From JBOFBH01 sp051657715 (GTDB lineage: Bacteria; Actinomycetota; Actinomycetes; Actinomycetales; Angustibacteraceae), in assembly GCA_051657715.1 (NCBI GenBank), contig JBOFLF010000046.1, positions 1-64,000 of the forward strand: a stretch of 64,000 nucleotides of DNA, in the 5' to 3' direction. This document shows, piece after piece, positions 24,033 to 32,550 of the stretch (position 1 is the first letter of the stretch; every line of letters starts with the position of its first letter). Below the pieces are notes generated by a model, which had not been told where the DNA came from, did no database searches, and saw only the letters and a list, made by a program, of their open reading frames with translations. A program made the position numbers and the translations under genes.

Positions 24033-24766
24033 TCGCGCCTGCTGCCGACCAGCTTCGCCTGCTGGACGTCCAGCGCACCGATACCCGGTTGGACCAGATC
24101 GCACACGCTCACCGCACGCTGCCGGGGCGGGTCCAGCTAGCCGAGTTGAGCCAGCGCGAACGCGGCATCCAGGACCGCTTGACCGACAGTCGGGCTGCCG
24201 TCGACGCCATCAAGCGCGAGGTCTCGAAGGCGGATGCGGACGTCGAGCAGGTCCGCCGCCGTGCCGAGCGCGACCGAGCACGGTTGGATGCCGGGCAAGG
24301 CAGCCCGAAAGAGCTGGAGTCTCTGCAGCACGAACTGGGTTCCCTGGCCCGTCGGCAGGGCGACCTGGAAGATCTCGAGCTGGATGCCATGGAACGCCTG
24401 GAGGCAGCCATCGCCGACGTGGGTGTGATCGACATCGAGTTGAGTGACATCACAGCCAGGATCGAGCGGGTGTCCGCCGCACTGGACGCCGCGGTCACGG
24501 AACTGGACGTTGAGCGCCGGACGCGTCAACAGGAACGCGCGGCGTTCGCCGATGGTCTGGACGCTGGCTTGCTGGAGCTGTACGAGAAGGTCCGCACCGT
24601 GTCCGGGACCGGTGCGGCGCAGTTGCGGTCACGGCGGTGTGAGGGATGCCGGCTCGAGCTGACCCCTCAGGACTTGCAGCGGATCCGCGCTGCTGCCGCC
24701 GACCACGTGGTGCGGTGCGAGGAGTGTCGACGAATCCTGGTGCGGACGCCCGAGTCGGGTCTGTGA
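24029..24766 (+). CDS. C4 zinc-ribbon coiled-coil protein
   Basis: About 245 residues: a long coiled coil (residues about 15-180, many Glu/Arg/Leu heptads such as ELSQRERGIQDRLTDSRAAVDAIKREV) and a C-terminal zinc ribbon with CEGC and CEEC pairs. Family proteins are predicted nucleic-acid-binding factors. The start is odd: family proteins begin just before PAADQLRLLDVQ, where the only codon with a Shine-Dalgarno (GAGGGAG, six bases away) is CTG 24029 overlapping the Nif3 stop as CTGA. The nearest canonical in-frame alternative is GTG 23993, without a good ribosome site. Confidence 0.85.
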   Translation: MIAPAADQLRLLDVQRTDTRLDQIAHAHRTLPGRVQLAELSQRERGIQDRLTDSRAAVDAIKREVSKADADVEQVRRRAERDRARLDAGQGSPKELESLQHELGSLARRQGDLEDLELDAMERLEAAIADVGVIDIELSDITARIERVSAALDAAVTELDVERRTRQQERAAFADGLDAGLLELYEKVRTVSGTGAAQLRSRRCEGCRLELTPQDLQRIRAAAADHVVRCEECRRILVRTPESGL

Positions 24767-25905
24767 GTGGCCGATTCGTCGTCGAGGCAGACGGCGGCTC
24801 GCGAGGCAACCCGGGGCCGGCAGCGTACGGGGTGGTGATCCGGGATGCGTCCACTGGGCAGGTGGTGGCCCGCCTCGCCGAGGCGATCGGGGAGGCCAGC
24901 AACAACGTCGCGGAGTATCGGGGGCTGATCGCGGGACTGTCCGCGGTGGCCGCGTTGGACTCGCATGCCGTCGTCGAGGTCCGGTTGGACTCGCGGCTGG
25001 TGGTCGAGCAGATGTCCGGCCGGTGGAAGATCAAGCACCCGGACATGCGGCGCCTGGCGCTGCAGGCTCGGCAGCTGCTGGATCAGGCGCAGATCCGCTA
25101 CGTCTGGGTGCCTCGGGCGCAGAACGCGGACGCTGACCGGTTGGCGAACGAGGCACTTGACGATGCCGCGATCGGCCGACCCTGGCGTGGTGCCGCTGAG
25201 CTAGCCGACCGACCTGCAGCCGGTAGAGCCAGTCGGCCTACGCACGGTGTCGTCGACTCCTCGGCGCCGACCACCCTGCTGCTGGTCCGGCATGCGGTGA
25301 CGGAGCTGACCACGCAGCGGCGATTCTCCGGTTGCGGCGGACAGGATCCGCAGCTCAGCGAGCTGGGCCGTCGCCAGGCCACCGCGCTGGCCGATCGGTT
25401 GGCTCACGACAGCCAGGACGATATGCCGTGGGACGTCGTGGTGTGCTCACCACGGCGACGTACCCGGGAGACAGCCGAGGCGATCGCGAGCAGGATCGGT
25501 CTGCCGGTCCATCCCGATCCGGGCTGGGCCGAGACCGACTTCGGGGCCTGGGACGGTCTGACCGCGGCCGAGGTCGTCGACCGGTGGCCGGACGATTACC
25601 GCGCCTGGTTGGCGTCCACCGCAGTCGCGCCGCCGGGTGGTGAGAGCGCTGACGCGATGGCCGTACGGGTGGTACAGGCACGTGACCGGGTGCTGGCCCG
25701 ATGGCCCGGCCGCCGGATCGTGGTGGTCACGCATGCTGGTCCGGTGCGGACGTTCGTGACGGCCGCGCTGGGCGTGCCGGTCGAGGTCGCGTGGCGGCTG
25801 GAGGTGGCGCCGGCGTCGGTGACGCGGGTGCGCTGGTGGCTCGACGGCGGTGTGAGCGTGGCTGGGCTCAACAGTGTCGATCATCTGCGCCCTGGTACCG
25901 GTTGA
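24763..25905 (+). CDS. Bifunctional RNase HI / histidine phosphatase
   Basis: A 380-residue fusion. Residues 1-about 140 are an RNase H domain: VEADGGSRGNPGPAAYG, EYRGLIAGL, DSRLVVEQMSGRWK and ADADRLANEA supply the acidic residues. After a linker, residues about 165-375 are a phosphoglycerate-mutase-type phosphatase with LLLVRHAVTELT (catalytic His), SPRRRTRETAEAI, and VVTHAGPVRTFV. The same fusion exists in mycobacteria (Rv2228c), where the C half acts as an acid or alpha-ribazole phosphatase. GTG overlaps the zinc-ribbon stop. Confidence 0.92.
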   Translation: MSGRFVVEADGGSRGNPGPAAYGVVIRDASTGQVVARLAEAIGEASNNVAEYRGLIAGLSAVAALDSHAVVEVRLDSRLVVEQMSGRWKIKHPDMRRLALQARQLLDQAQIRYVWVPRAQNADADRLANEALDDAAIGRPWRGAAELADRPAAGRASRPTHGVVDSSAPTTLLLVRHAVTELTTQRRFSGCGGQDPQLSELGRRQATALADRLAHDSQDDMPWDVVVCSPRRRTRETAEAIASRIGLPVHPDPGWAETDFGAWDGLTAAEVVDRWPDDYRAWLASTAVAPPGGESADAMAVRVVQARDRVLARWPGRRIVVVTHAGPVRTFVTAALGVPVEVAWRLEVAPASVTRVRWWLDGGVSVAGLNSVDHLRPGTG

Positions 25906-25960
25906 ATCGACGACGTCCTAAGCCCCCCTGGCGCCATCGACCTCGCGCCAAGCCGACTTC

Positions 25961-26002
25961 TCGTCGATTGTCCGCCATGGCTCGTCGGTTGTCGGCCATG
26001 GC
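25961..26002. repeat. Two 21-bp tandem copies
   Basis: Units 25961-25981 and 25982-26002 share TCGTCG-TTGTC-GCCATGGC with two mismatches. They fill the 146-bp spacer before the RNB gene. Each holds CCATGG but no gene. Role unknown. Confidence 0.7.
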
Positions 26003-26051
26003 CGATGAGGGTCGCCAGACTGTGGGATGCGCGGCACTAAGGTGAGCAGTC

Positions 26052-27494
26052 ATGGTCTACCGAACCGTGCGGCTACGGACGACGTCCGGCGACCCGAGCG
26101 ACGAGACCAGTGAGCTCAACCAGGTCTTCGCGAGCATCCGCGACCAGTTGCGGGTGCCGGGGGAGTTCGACGAGGTGGTGCTCGCTGAGGCTGATCGCTG
26201 TGCGGGTGAGCCCCAAGCTCCTGACCAGGACTTGACCGCGCTCCCGTTCGTCACCGTCGACCCGCCTGGTGCCACTGACCTGGACCAGGCGCTGCTGGTC
26301 GAGCGAGGCTCGGCCGCGTCGGGTGGCGGCTACCGGGTGCGGTACGCGATCGCCGACGTCTCGGCATTTCTCCAGCCGGGCGGCGCCGTTGACGCCGAGG
26401 CACGCCGACGGGGGCAGACCATCTACCTGCCGGATCGTCGTGTCCCGCTGCATCCGCCGGTGCTCAGCGAAGGGTCGGCGAGTCTGCTGCCCGGCCAGAC
26501 CCGACCCGCGTTCGTGTGGGACTTGCGCCTGGACGACGATGGCTTGCTGCGGTCCGCGGACGTGACCCGTGCTTGGGTGCGCAGTGTCGAGCGGCTTGAC
26601 TACGCCACCGTGCAGCGTTCGGTGGACGTCGGCGAGGACCGGTTCGCTGCGCTGCGTGACCTGGGCGAGCGGCGGATCGTCTTGCAGCGGCAACGAGGTG
26701 GTGCCAGCCTGCCGGTCCCCGATCAGGAGGTGGCCGTCGAGGGCGGGCGCTACCACCTGCGGTTGCGTGCCCAGCTGCGCGCGGAGGAGTGGAACGCGCA
26801 GGTGTCGTTGCTCACCGGGATGGCGGCGGCGGACATCATGCTGGCCGGCCAGGTCGGGGTGGTGCGGACGCTGCCGGCGCCTCGTCCGGGTGCCGTTTCC
26901 CGGTTCCGCCGGCAGGCGGCGGCACTCGGTGTGCCATGGTCGGCCGAGCAGCGGTACGGCGACTTCCTCGCCGGCTTGGACACCGCGAAGCCTGGGCACC
27001 TGGCGCTCGTGCACGAGGCGACGGGATTGTTCCGCGGGGCTGGTTACACCCCCTTCGACGGGGCGCCTCCCGAGTACGCCGAGCACGCGGCGGTCGGCGA
27101 TCAGTACGCCCACGTCACCGCGCCGCTGCGGCGGCTGGTCGACCGGTTCGGCCTGGTGATCTGCACTGCGTTGTGCCGGGACGAGGAGATCCCGATCTGG
27201 GTGCGTGAGGTGCTGCCCCAGCTGCCCGCGCTGATGTCTGCGGCTGATCGTCGGGCTGGCCAGGTGGAACGGGCGTGCACGGATGCCGTCGAAGCAGCGG
27301 TGCTGCGCTCCCGGGTGGGTGAGACGTTCGACGCGGTGGTGGTGGACGTCGAGGAGGCCCATGGCGTCGTCCAACTGATCGAACCAGCCGTGCTCGCCCG
27401 AGTGACTGGTCGGGTGTCGCTCGGTGACACGCTCACGGTGCGTCTGGTGACGGCGGACCTGGCCCGGCGGGTCGTCGAGTTCACCCCGGCGTGA
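26052..27494 (+). CDS. RNB-domain exoribonuclease (RNase II/R-like)
   Basis: A 480-residue 3'-5' exoribonuclease-type protein. The catalytic RNB core begins with FVTVDPPGATDLDQALLVE and YRVRYAIADVSAFLQPGGAVDAEARRRGQTIYLPDRRVPLHPPVLSE; later come HEATGLFRGAGYTPFDG and YAHVTAPLRRLVDRF. It lacks N-terminal cold-shock domains and has only a short C-terminal beta region, so it is shorter than RNase R. TAAGGT lies eight bases before ATG 26052, indicating a very short leader. Followed by rnpB, so two RNA-processing activities are neighbours. Confidence 0.92.
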   Translation: MVYRTVRLRTTSGDPSDETSELNQVFASIRDQLRVPGEFDEVVLAEADRCAGEPQAPDQDLTALPFVTVDPPGATDLDQALLVERGSAASGGGYRVRYAIADVSAFLQPGGAVDAEARRRGQTIYLPDRRVPLHPPVLSEGSASLLPGQTRPAFVWDLRLDDDGLLRSADVTRAWVRSVERLDYATVQRSVDVGEDRFAALRDLGERRIVLQRQRGGASLPVPDQEVAVEGGRYHLRLRAQLRAEEWNAQVSLLTGMAAADIMLAGQVGVVRTLPAPRPGAVSRFRRQAAALGVPWSAEQRYGDFLAGLDTAKPGHLALVHEATGLFRGAGYTPFDGAPPEYAEHAAVGDQYAHVTAPLRRLVDRFGLVICTALCRDEEIPIWVREVLPQLPALMSAADRRAGQVERACTDAVEAAVLRSRVGETFDAVVVDVEEAHGVVQLIEPAVLARVTGRVSLGDTLTVRLVTADLARRVVEFTPA

Positions 27495-27536
27495 CCGCCC
27501 GGGATTGGCGGCGGCTGGCGGCGCTACGATGAACCT

Positions 27537-27922
27537 GCGGACGAGTCAGCCAGGCGGTCGCGTCACCGGGTGACCGGTGCCGAGGAACGTCCGGGCTCCG
27601 CAGGGCAGGGTGGTGGGTAACGCCCACCCGGGGCGACCCGCGGGACAGTGCCACAGAAAACAAACCGCCGGTTGGTCCTCGACCACCCGGTAAGGGTGAA
27701 ACGGTGGTGTAAGAGACCACCAGCACCCCCGGTGACGGGGGTGGCTTGGTAAACCCCACCCGGAGCAAGGCCAGACAGGGAGCGGTTGAGGGCGGCCCGC
27801 CCGAGCTCCCGGGTAGGCCGCTGGAACGTGTTGGCAACAGCACGTCGAGATGGATGGCCGCCACTCGCACGGGAGCAATCGTGTGCGAGGACAGGACCCG
27901 GCGTATCGGCTGACTCGTCCGC
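27537..27922 (+). ncRNA. rnpB: RNase P RNA (M1 RNA), type A
   Basis: A roughly 386-nt RNA closed by an exact 15-bp P1 helix (GCGGACGAGTCAGCC with 27908-27922). Conserved elements include GAGGAACGTCCGGGCTCC, the ACAG.AA region with ACAGTGCCACAGAAAAC, and AAGGGTGAAACGGTGGTGTAAGAG, followed by GGCAACAG. It cleaves 5' leaders from precursor tRNAs with the RnpA protein. Exact mature ends need mapping. Confidence 0.95.
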
Positions 27923-27930
27923 ACCTCACG

Positions 27931-27952
27931 AGGGTGCCGCGTCGGACGCCCT
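27931..27952 (+). terminator. Hairpin after rnpB
   Basis: AGGGTG-CCG pairs with CGG-(A)-CGCCCT over a three-base loop, nine bases after P1 closes. No T-tract. It separates rnpB from the convergent XRE gene. Confidence 0.4.
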
Positions 27953-27975
27953 GACCTGATGAGGCTGATCTCGTG

Positions 27976-28227
27976 CTACCTAGCTCGTGCTGGTTCCTGG
28001 CCGGGCCGTTCCGGGTCGATCTCGAACAGGCTGCTCACCGGAACCCCGAGCCGACGGGCGATCCGAACGGCCAGGCCGTCGTTGACGTTGCGCAAGCGCT
28101 GCGTCTCCAGCAGGTAGATCGTGGTCTGCGAGCAAGGTCTGGCAAGAAAGGCCAGGTCTCGCTGCGACAATCCTTGCTCCAACCGGCGGCGTTTGATCGC
28201 CGCTCCCGCCCTGACCTTCACCGTCAC
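27976..28227 (-). CDS. Small XRE-family DNA-binding protein
   Basis: An 83-residue Cro/CI-type helix-turn-helix protein: AAIKRRRLEQGLSQRDLAFLA, TIYLLETQRLRNVNDGLAVRIARRLGVPVSSLFEI. GTG 28227 gives this length; GTG 28221 is an alternative with GGCGAGG five bases upstream. It is transcribed away from a second regulator and an ImmA/IrrE peptidase, with TTGTC-type palindromes in the shared 211-bp spacer. Its target is probably that spacer. Confidence 0.8.
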   Translation of the reverse strand: MTVKVRAGAAIKRRRLEQGLSQRDLAFLARPCSQTTIYLLETQRLRNVNDGLAVRIARRLGVPVSSLFEIDPERPGQEPARAR

Positions 28228-28277
28228 CTCGCCCCTGCTGTCGCGCCGTGGTCACATGATTCCCCAAGCGGACATCA

Positions 28278-28392
28278 GTTGACAACAGCCGGCATTGACT
28301 GCGCACACCACTTGTCAGAATGACAAGTGGCCATCGATGATCGAGTGCAGGTCGCGGTGAACCAGTGTCGCTGACCTGCTCGACAACTTGTC
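28278..28392. promoter_or_regulatory. Divergent control region with TTGTC palindromes
   Basis: Three symmetric sites share a GACAA/TTGTC core: GTTGACAAC (28278-28286), arms CCACTTGTCA and TGACAAGTGG around GAA (28308-28330, exact), and GACAACTTGTC (28382-28392). They occupy the spacer between the leftward XRE gene and the rightward regulator/peptidase operon, as in phage-like or defence-like switch regions. Confidence 0.6.
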
Positions 28393-28438
28393 AGTCGCGG
28401 CCGGTGGGGAGCCGGTGTCGCGGAGTGGGGAGGACGCT

Positions 28439-28918
28439 GTGGCGCAACCGCAGAACCTGCAAGAACTGGTGGATCGGCGGCTCTGGGAGCTCGGGGAGCG
28501 CGGCAAGCCGCTGTCGACCCGGATGGCCGCCCAGCGCTCTCATGGCAAGGTCTCCTACGAGACCCTCCGGCTGCTGCAAAGCGGTAAGCACTCAGGCAGC
28601 GTCAACCGGGATACCGCCGAAGGCATCGCCGAGGCACTGGACGTCCCGTTGAATCGGGTACTCCGGCTGGCTGGTCAGCGGATCCCGCAAGGTCCGTTCG
28701 TGCTGCCTAAGAAGGCGGACACGTTGACGCCGTCCGAGCGCGCGACCGTCTTGTCGGTGGTCGATGCCATCCTCGACGCGGCACGGCAGGACCGCAGTTC
28801 TTCGGACGTGCGGGCTGTCGCCGGGTCGGCTCGTCGGCCAGGAGGCACCCGGGCCGGTGCCGGGCAGGCCGCCGCCACCGCACGACAGGCTCGGGCGGGG
28901 CAACGTCGTTCGCCGTGA
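28439..28918 (+). CDS. XRE-like regulator paired with ImmA/IrrE peptidase
   Basis: A 159-residue protein with an N-terminal helix-turn-helix (LVDRRLWELGERGKPLSTRMAAQRS, YETLRLLQSGKHSGSVNRDTAEGIAEALDVPLNRVLRLAG) and a basic, low-complexity C-terminal tail of about 50 residues. GTG 28439 has GGGAGG six bases upstream. Located 31 bp before the peptidase gene; such regulators are the usual cleavage substrate of an adjacent ImmA/IrrE enzyme. Confidence 0.8.
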   Translation: MAQPQNLQELVDRRLWELGERGKPLSTRMAAQRSHGKVSYETLRLLQSGKHSGSVNRDTAEGIAEALDVPLNRVLRLAGQRIPQGPFVLPKKADTLTPSERATVLSVVDAILDAARQDRSSSDVRAVAGSARRPGGTRAGAGQAAATARQARAGQRRSP

Positions 28919-28949
28919 CATTCGTCCACGGCACTAGATCGGAGGATCG

Positions 28950-29393
28950 ATGTCGTGGTCGCCGTGGCGTCAGGTGCGCTCCCATCCGCAGGTCTTGGTG
29001 CACCGGTGTCGGCTCGACGAAGGCCTGGGTTGGTGGTGTCCCACCGACCAGGTGATCCTGCTGGACGACCGTCTTGACGCGGTGACCGCCCGCTGCGTCT
29101 TGGCCCACGAGCTGGCGCACGCCGTCTTGTCACATGAGTCCTGCCACGACTATGGCGACAGCCAGTGGCTGGCGGCCCGGGTGGAGGCGATCGCAGACGA
29201 CTGGGCCGACCGTCGATTGATCCGCGTACCTGACTTGGTCGCCGCGCTATGCGCCGCGCCGGACGATCCAGCCGAGGTCGCCGCTCAGCTGGAGGTCACC
29301 CCGCAGGTGCTGCGGCGTCGGTTGATCCGCCTCACCCCGGCCGAGCGATCTGTCGTGCAGCGCCGATGGGCACGCCTGGAGCCGGCCAGTTGA
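28950..29393 (+). CDS. ImmA/IrrE-family metallopeptidase
   Basis: A 147-residue zinc protease. The motif HELAHAVLSH (near residue 53) is the HExxH site, and EAIADDWADRRLI supplies the downstream acidic ligand. ATG 28950 follows GGAGG by five bases. Family members cleave a partner XRE repressor to induce genes after DNA damage or phage signals. What this pair controls beyond itself is not visible; ppgK and map downstream face the other way. Confidence 0.88.
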   Translation: MSWSPWRQVRSHPQVLVHRCRLDEGLGWWCPTDQVILLDDRLDAVTARCVLAHELAHAVLSHESCHDYGDSQWLAARVEAIADDWADRRLIRVPDLVAALCAAPDDPAEVAAQLEVTPQVLRRRLIRLTPAERSVVQRRWARLEPAS

Positions 29394-29507
29394 CATTCCG
29401 TCATGGGTGCCTGTCGTGCTGATTGCCAGCGGTCGCATCGTGATCAGCGGCTGGCGAAGTTGGCACGGCTCCCGCGTCCGATGAGACCTGCGCGGTGAGC
29501 ACGCGGT

Positions 29508-30368
29508 TCAAGGTCGGTGCCGCTCGGCCTGTTCCTCCTCGGCCAACAGGGCCGCGCCGATGATCCCAGCCTCGTTGCGCAGCATGGCCGGTACGACCGG
29601 AGCTCGCAGGTGTAGCAGCGGGAGGAACTTGTCAGCCTTCTTGCTGACCCCGCCACCCACCACGATCAGCGACGGCCACAATAGGTCTTCGACAGTGCTG
29701 TAGTACCGCTGCAACCGACCCGCCCACTCCTGCCAGGTGAGGCCCTCGTGGTCGCGAATCGAGGCCGCTGCTCGGGTCTCGGCGTCGTAACCGTCGATCT
29801 CCAGGTGACCCAGCTCGCTGTTCGGTACCAGCCGGCCGTCGAGCAGCAAGGCAGTCCCGATCCCCGTTCCCAGGGTGGTCACCAGGACCAGGCCTCGTTG
29901 GCCTCGAGCGGCTCCGTAGCGCGCCTCGGCCACCCCGGCGGCGTCGGCGTCGTTCACCAGGTGCACATCACGTCCGAGGCGCTGGGTGAGCAGCGTGTCG
30001 GCGTCGATGCCGATCCAGGACCGGTCGATGTTCGCTGCGGTCCGGACCACGCCACCGGTGACGACAGCCGGGATGGTGACACCGATCGCCGAGTTGTTCA
30101 GGGCCGGGCCGAGATCGGCGGTGAAGTGGTCGGCGATCTTCTCGATGACCTCGATGACGGCGCCCGGGGTCGCCGGCTGAGGAGTGCTGATCCGCAGCCG
30201 TTCGGTGACCAGCTGGCCGGTTGCCAGGTCGACAGGTGCGCCCTTGATGCCGGAGCCGCCGACATCGATGCCGAGGGCAAGGCTCGTCGGGAGTGAGGAC
30301 GACGAGGGCTCGGCGGCCTGTCGCGACGTGGGTGTCGAGGTGGGCACGGTGGGGGTCAGGTCGGGCAC
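29508..30368 (-). CDS. ppgK: Polyphosphate glucokinase
   Basis: A 286-residue ROK-fold kinase that phosphorylates glucose with polyphosphate or ATP. Signatures: ALGIDVGGSGIKGAPVDLATG, LVNDADAAGVAEARYG, VTTLGTGIGTALLLDGRLVPNSELGH, and GGGVSKKADKFLPLL near the C terminus, which is typical of PpgK. The first 30 residues are Ser/Thr/Pro-rich and non-conserved. GTG 30368 follows GGAG by nine bases. About 90 bp beyond the map stop codon on the same strand. Confidence 0.93.
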   Translation of the reverse strand: MPDLTPTVPTSTPTSRQAAEPSSSSLPTSLALGIDVGGSGIKGAPVDLATGQLVTERLRISTPQPATPGAVIEVIEKIADHFTADLGPALNNSAIGVTIPAVVTGGVVRTAANIDRSWIGIDADTLLTQRLGRDVHLVNDADAAGVAEARYGAARGQRGLVLVTTLGTGIGTALLLDGRLVPNSELGHLEIDGYDAETRAAASIRDHEGLTWQEWAGRLQRYYSTVEDLLWPSLIVVGGGVSKKADKFLPLLHLRAPVVPAMLRNEAGIIGAALLAEEEQAERHRP

Positions 30369-30456
30369 CGTGGTCGGCTCCAGTGATCGTCAGGGGCAAT
30401 GGGCCAGGGCAATGGGTCAGGACGGGTGCATCAGTTGGGTGTGTCAGGGGCGGGCA

Positions 30457-31350
30457 TCACAGGCTGGTGAGGATCTGAGCGCCGGAGTCGGTCACCAGGA
30501 TGGTGTGCTCGAACTGGGCCGACCGACGTTGGTCCGCGGTCACGACCGTCCACCCGTCATCCCACATCGTCCACTCATGGGTGCCCAGGTTGAGCATGGG
30601 CTCGATGGTGAAGGTCATCCCCGGCTGCATCACCAGGTCATAGCCCGGTGCGGCGTCGTAGTGCGGAATCACCAGGCCCGAGTGGAACGCCGTCCCGATG
30701 CCGTGCCCGGTGAACTCCCGGACGACGCCGTAGCCGAACCGCCTGGCGTACGACTCGATGACGCGGCCGATGACGTTGATCTGCCGGCCGGGCTGAACGG
30801 CCTTGATGCCGCGCATCATCGCTTCGTGGGTGCGCTCGACCAGCAGCCGGGACTCCTCATCGACGTCACCGACCAGATAGGTGGCGTCGGTGTCGCCATG
30901 CACGCCGAGTCCGTCGCGAACCAGGTAGGCGGTGATGTCGATGTTGACGATGTCGCCGTCCTGGAGCGCCCGGTCATCTGGGATGCCGTGACAGATCACC
31001 TCGTTGACGCTGGTGCACAACGACTTCGGGAACGCCAGGCCACGACCTGAGCCCGGGTAGCCCAAGGTGGACGGGTAGGCGCCGTGGTCCAGCAGGTACT
31101 CATGGCCGACTCGGTCGATCTCATCCGTGGTGACACCGGGGGCGATCACCGCCGCGGCCGCGGCCAGCGCCCGGGCAGCCAGCCGCCCAGCCTCTCGCAT
31201 CAAGTCGATGACCTGCGGGCTCTTCACCTCGGAGCCGGTGTAGCGGGCCGCCGCGGGCTGGTCGACATACTCGGGCCGAGGGATGGACGAAGGCACCGGG
31301 CGGCGAGGTGAGACCTGACCGGGCCGGACGCCGCTGGTGGCGGTAACCAT
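30457..31350 (-). CDS. map: Methionine aminopeptidase, type I
   Basis: A 297-residue enzyme removing N-terminal methionine from new proteins. Metal ligands are in IVNIDITAYLVRDGLGVHGDTDATY (two Asp), TGHGIGTAFHSGL (His), TIEPMLNLG (Glu) and SAQFEHTILVT (Glu). An N-terminal extension of about 40 residues (PRPEYVDQPAAARYTGSEVKSPQVID) is typical of the actinobacterial MapB type with an SH3-binding-like tail. ATG 31350 has TAGAGT six bases upstream, so the message should be leaderless. Confidence 0.94.
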   Translation of the reverse strand: MVTATSGVRPGQVSPRRPVPSSIPRPEYVDQPAAARYTGSEVKSPQVIDLMREAGRLAARALAAAAAVIAPGVTTDEIDRVGHEYLLDHGAYPSTLGYPGSGRGLAFPKSLCTSVNEVICHGIPDDRALQDGDIVNIDITAYLVRDGLGVHGDTDATYLVGDVDEESRLLVERTHEAMMRGIKAVQPGRQINVIGRVIESYARRFGYGVVREFTGHGIGTAFHSGLVIPHYDAAPGYDLVMQPGMTFTIEPMLNLGTHEWTMWDDGWTVVTADQRRSAQFEHTILVTDSGAQILTSL

Positions 31351-31356
31351 GGGACA

Positions 31357-31362
31357 ACTCTA
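31357..31362 (-). promoter_or_regulatory. -10 element, leaderless map mRNA
   Basis: TAGAGT, six bases (TGTCCC), then ATG 31350. Confidence 0.55.
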
Positions 31363-31443
31363 GGGCCGCTGGTGCGGCGTTCGCGTACCGCCAGCCGGCG
31401 CCAGGATGGCGGTGGCCCAGAAACCGCGGGAAGGCAGGCACGC

Positions 31444-31644
31444 ATGGCTCAGTTCTACTTCAACACCCGGACCGGACAAGTCGAGGAGCTCGCCCGCAAG
31501 AGCCAGGGAAAGCACCTGCTCGGGCCGTATCCCACCCGTGAGCAGGCCCAGCACGCTCTGGATCAGGCTCGGCAGCGCACCGAGGACTGGGACCGCGACG
31601 ACCGGGAATGGGACAACGGGCGGGAGACAACCGGTGGCGAGTGA
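31444..31644 (+). CDS. Small SPOR-like protein
   Basis: A 66-residue hydrophilic protein: FYFNTRTGQVEELARKSQGKHLLGPYPTREQAQHALDQARQRTEDWDRDDREW. The pattern of a strand, a GPYPT turn and a helix resembles the small actinobacterial proteins annotated as SPOR-domain-containing. ATG 31444 is the natural start; AAGGCAGG lies about six to ten bases upstream. Divergent from map. Role unknown. Confidence 0.75.
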   Translation: MAQFYFNTRTGQVEELARKSQGKHLLGPYPTREQAQHALDQARQRTEDWDRDDREWDNGRETTGGE

Positions 31645-31691
31645 CGAGAGCAACTGACCGGAGTGCGGACGACCAGGAGCGACGGACGGCA

Positions 31692-32393
31692 CTACCGCGG
31701 GTGCGGTCCGCTGAGCAGATCGATGATTCGGCCGAGCCGACTCTGCCAGGACGGTTGATGGTCCGGTTGTCCCCGGCGTCCAGCCGACCCGCTCAGCACA
31801 TGCTGGGCAAGCTCGAACGACGGTGGCAGGGCAGCGCCTTCGAGAACCCCATCCGGGATCCCGGTGACGCCGAGAGCGCCGGGGTTGGCGTCTCGCTGAT
31901 CGTTGCTGGGTGATCCGGCGACCGAGGGTTCGCTCGGTGGCCGGTCAGCGACGTCCAGCGCCACACGCTCGTGCGCGAGCGCACCCAGGTGGTGGTCCCC
32001 GGCGTCCACGCTCAACACCGTGACACCGGTCCGTCGGGCATCTGCGACACGCTCCAGCAGCCGGTCGGGGGCTGAGTCCGGAGCGACGACCAGCACCGTC
32101 TCACCGCGTTCTGCGCGCTCGAGTCGTTCCAGGCCGATCGCCAGGTGCGCAGGAGCGCCGGGTGGTGGGCACCAGCGCACCAGCTGGGGGGCGATGTGGG
32201 GTTGCCCGGACAGCCGTGCCTCGTCGTCGAGGTGGGCGGCGAGGTGCCACGGTTCGACTCGTGGTGTACCGACCAGCAGCAGCCGCCCGGGACCGGACGT
32301 GTGCCTGACTGCTCGTCCCAGCTCGACCGCTCCACGCCACCAGTCGGTGTGCCGGAGAGCATCGCGCAGTGCGTGCACCCGGCTCGCGTCCAT
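31692..32393 (-). CDS. Conserved-looking hypothetical protein
   Basis: A 233-residue soluble protein I do not recognise. The N half has ordered alpha/beta character (GPGRLLLVGTPRVEPWHLAAHLDDEARLSG, ETVLVVAPDSAPDRLLERVADARRTGVTVLSVDAGD); the C-terminal 70 residues are less ordered. ATG 32393 starts the protein-like part; the frame stays open far upstream opposite the permease gene but that stretch is a shadow rich in Thr/Ala. Divergent from the permease with a 157-bp gap. Confidence 0.65.
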   Translation of the reverse strand: MDASRVHALRDALRHTDWWRGAVELGRAVRHTSGPGRLLLVGTPRVEPWHLAAHLDDEARLSGQPHIAPQLVRWCPPPGAPAHLAIGLERLERAERGETVLVVAPDSAPDRLLERVADARRTGVTVLSVDAGDHHLGALAHERVALDVADRPPSEPSVAGSPSNDQRDANPGALGVTGIPDGVLEGAALPPSFELAQHVLSGSAGRRGQPDHQPSWQSRLGRIIDLLSGPHPR

Positions 32394-32550
32394 GCTCCGA
32401 TGGTCGCAGGTCGCCGGCATGTGGTCGCTTTGGCGGCGATCAGCCCAGCTGGTGGAGCATTTCGTCCACACCGGGGTGCGCCGACCACGCGGGTGGGCCG
32501 CGACGTGGCACAGTGAACGGCGTGATCGGGACGGATGCCACGGGGCGGCG

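Noticed and set aside
27481..27929. Protein genes read from the RNase P RNA region
   Set aside because: The P1 helix and conserved motifs identify rnpB; the frames are accidental.
31903..32550. Long upstream extension of the permease frame
   Set aside because: It lies opposite the hypothetical gene at 31692-32393 and has Ser/Arg-rich, non-membrane sequence; the permease fold begins at ATG 32551.
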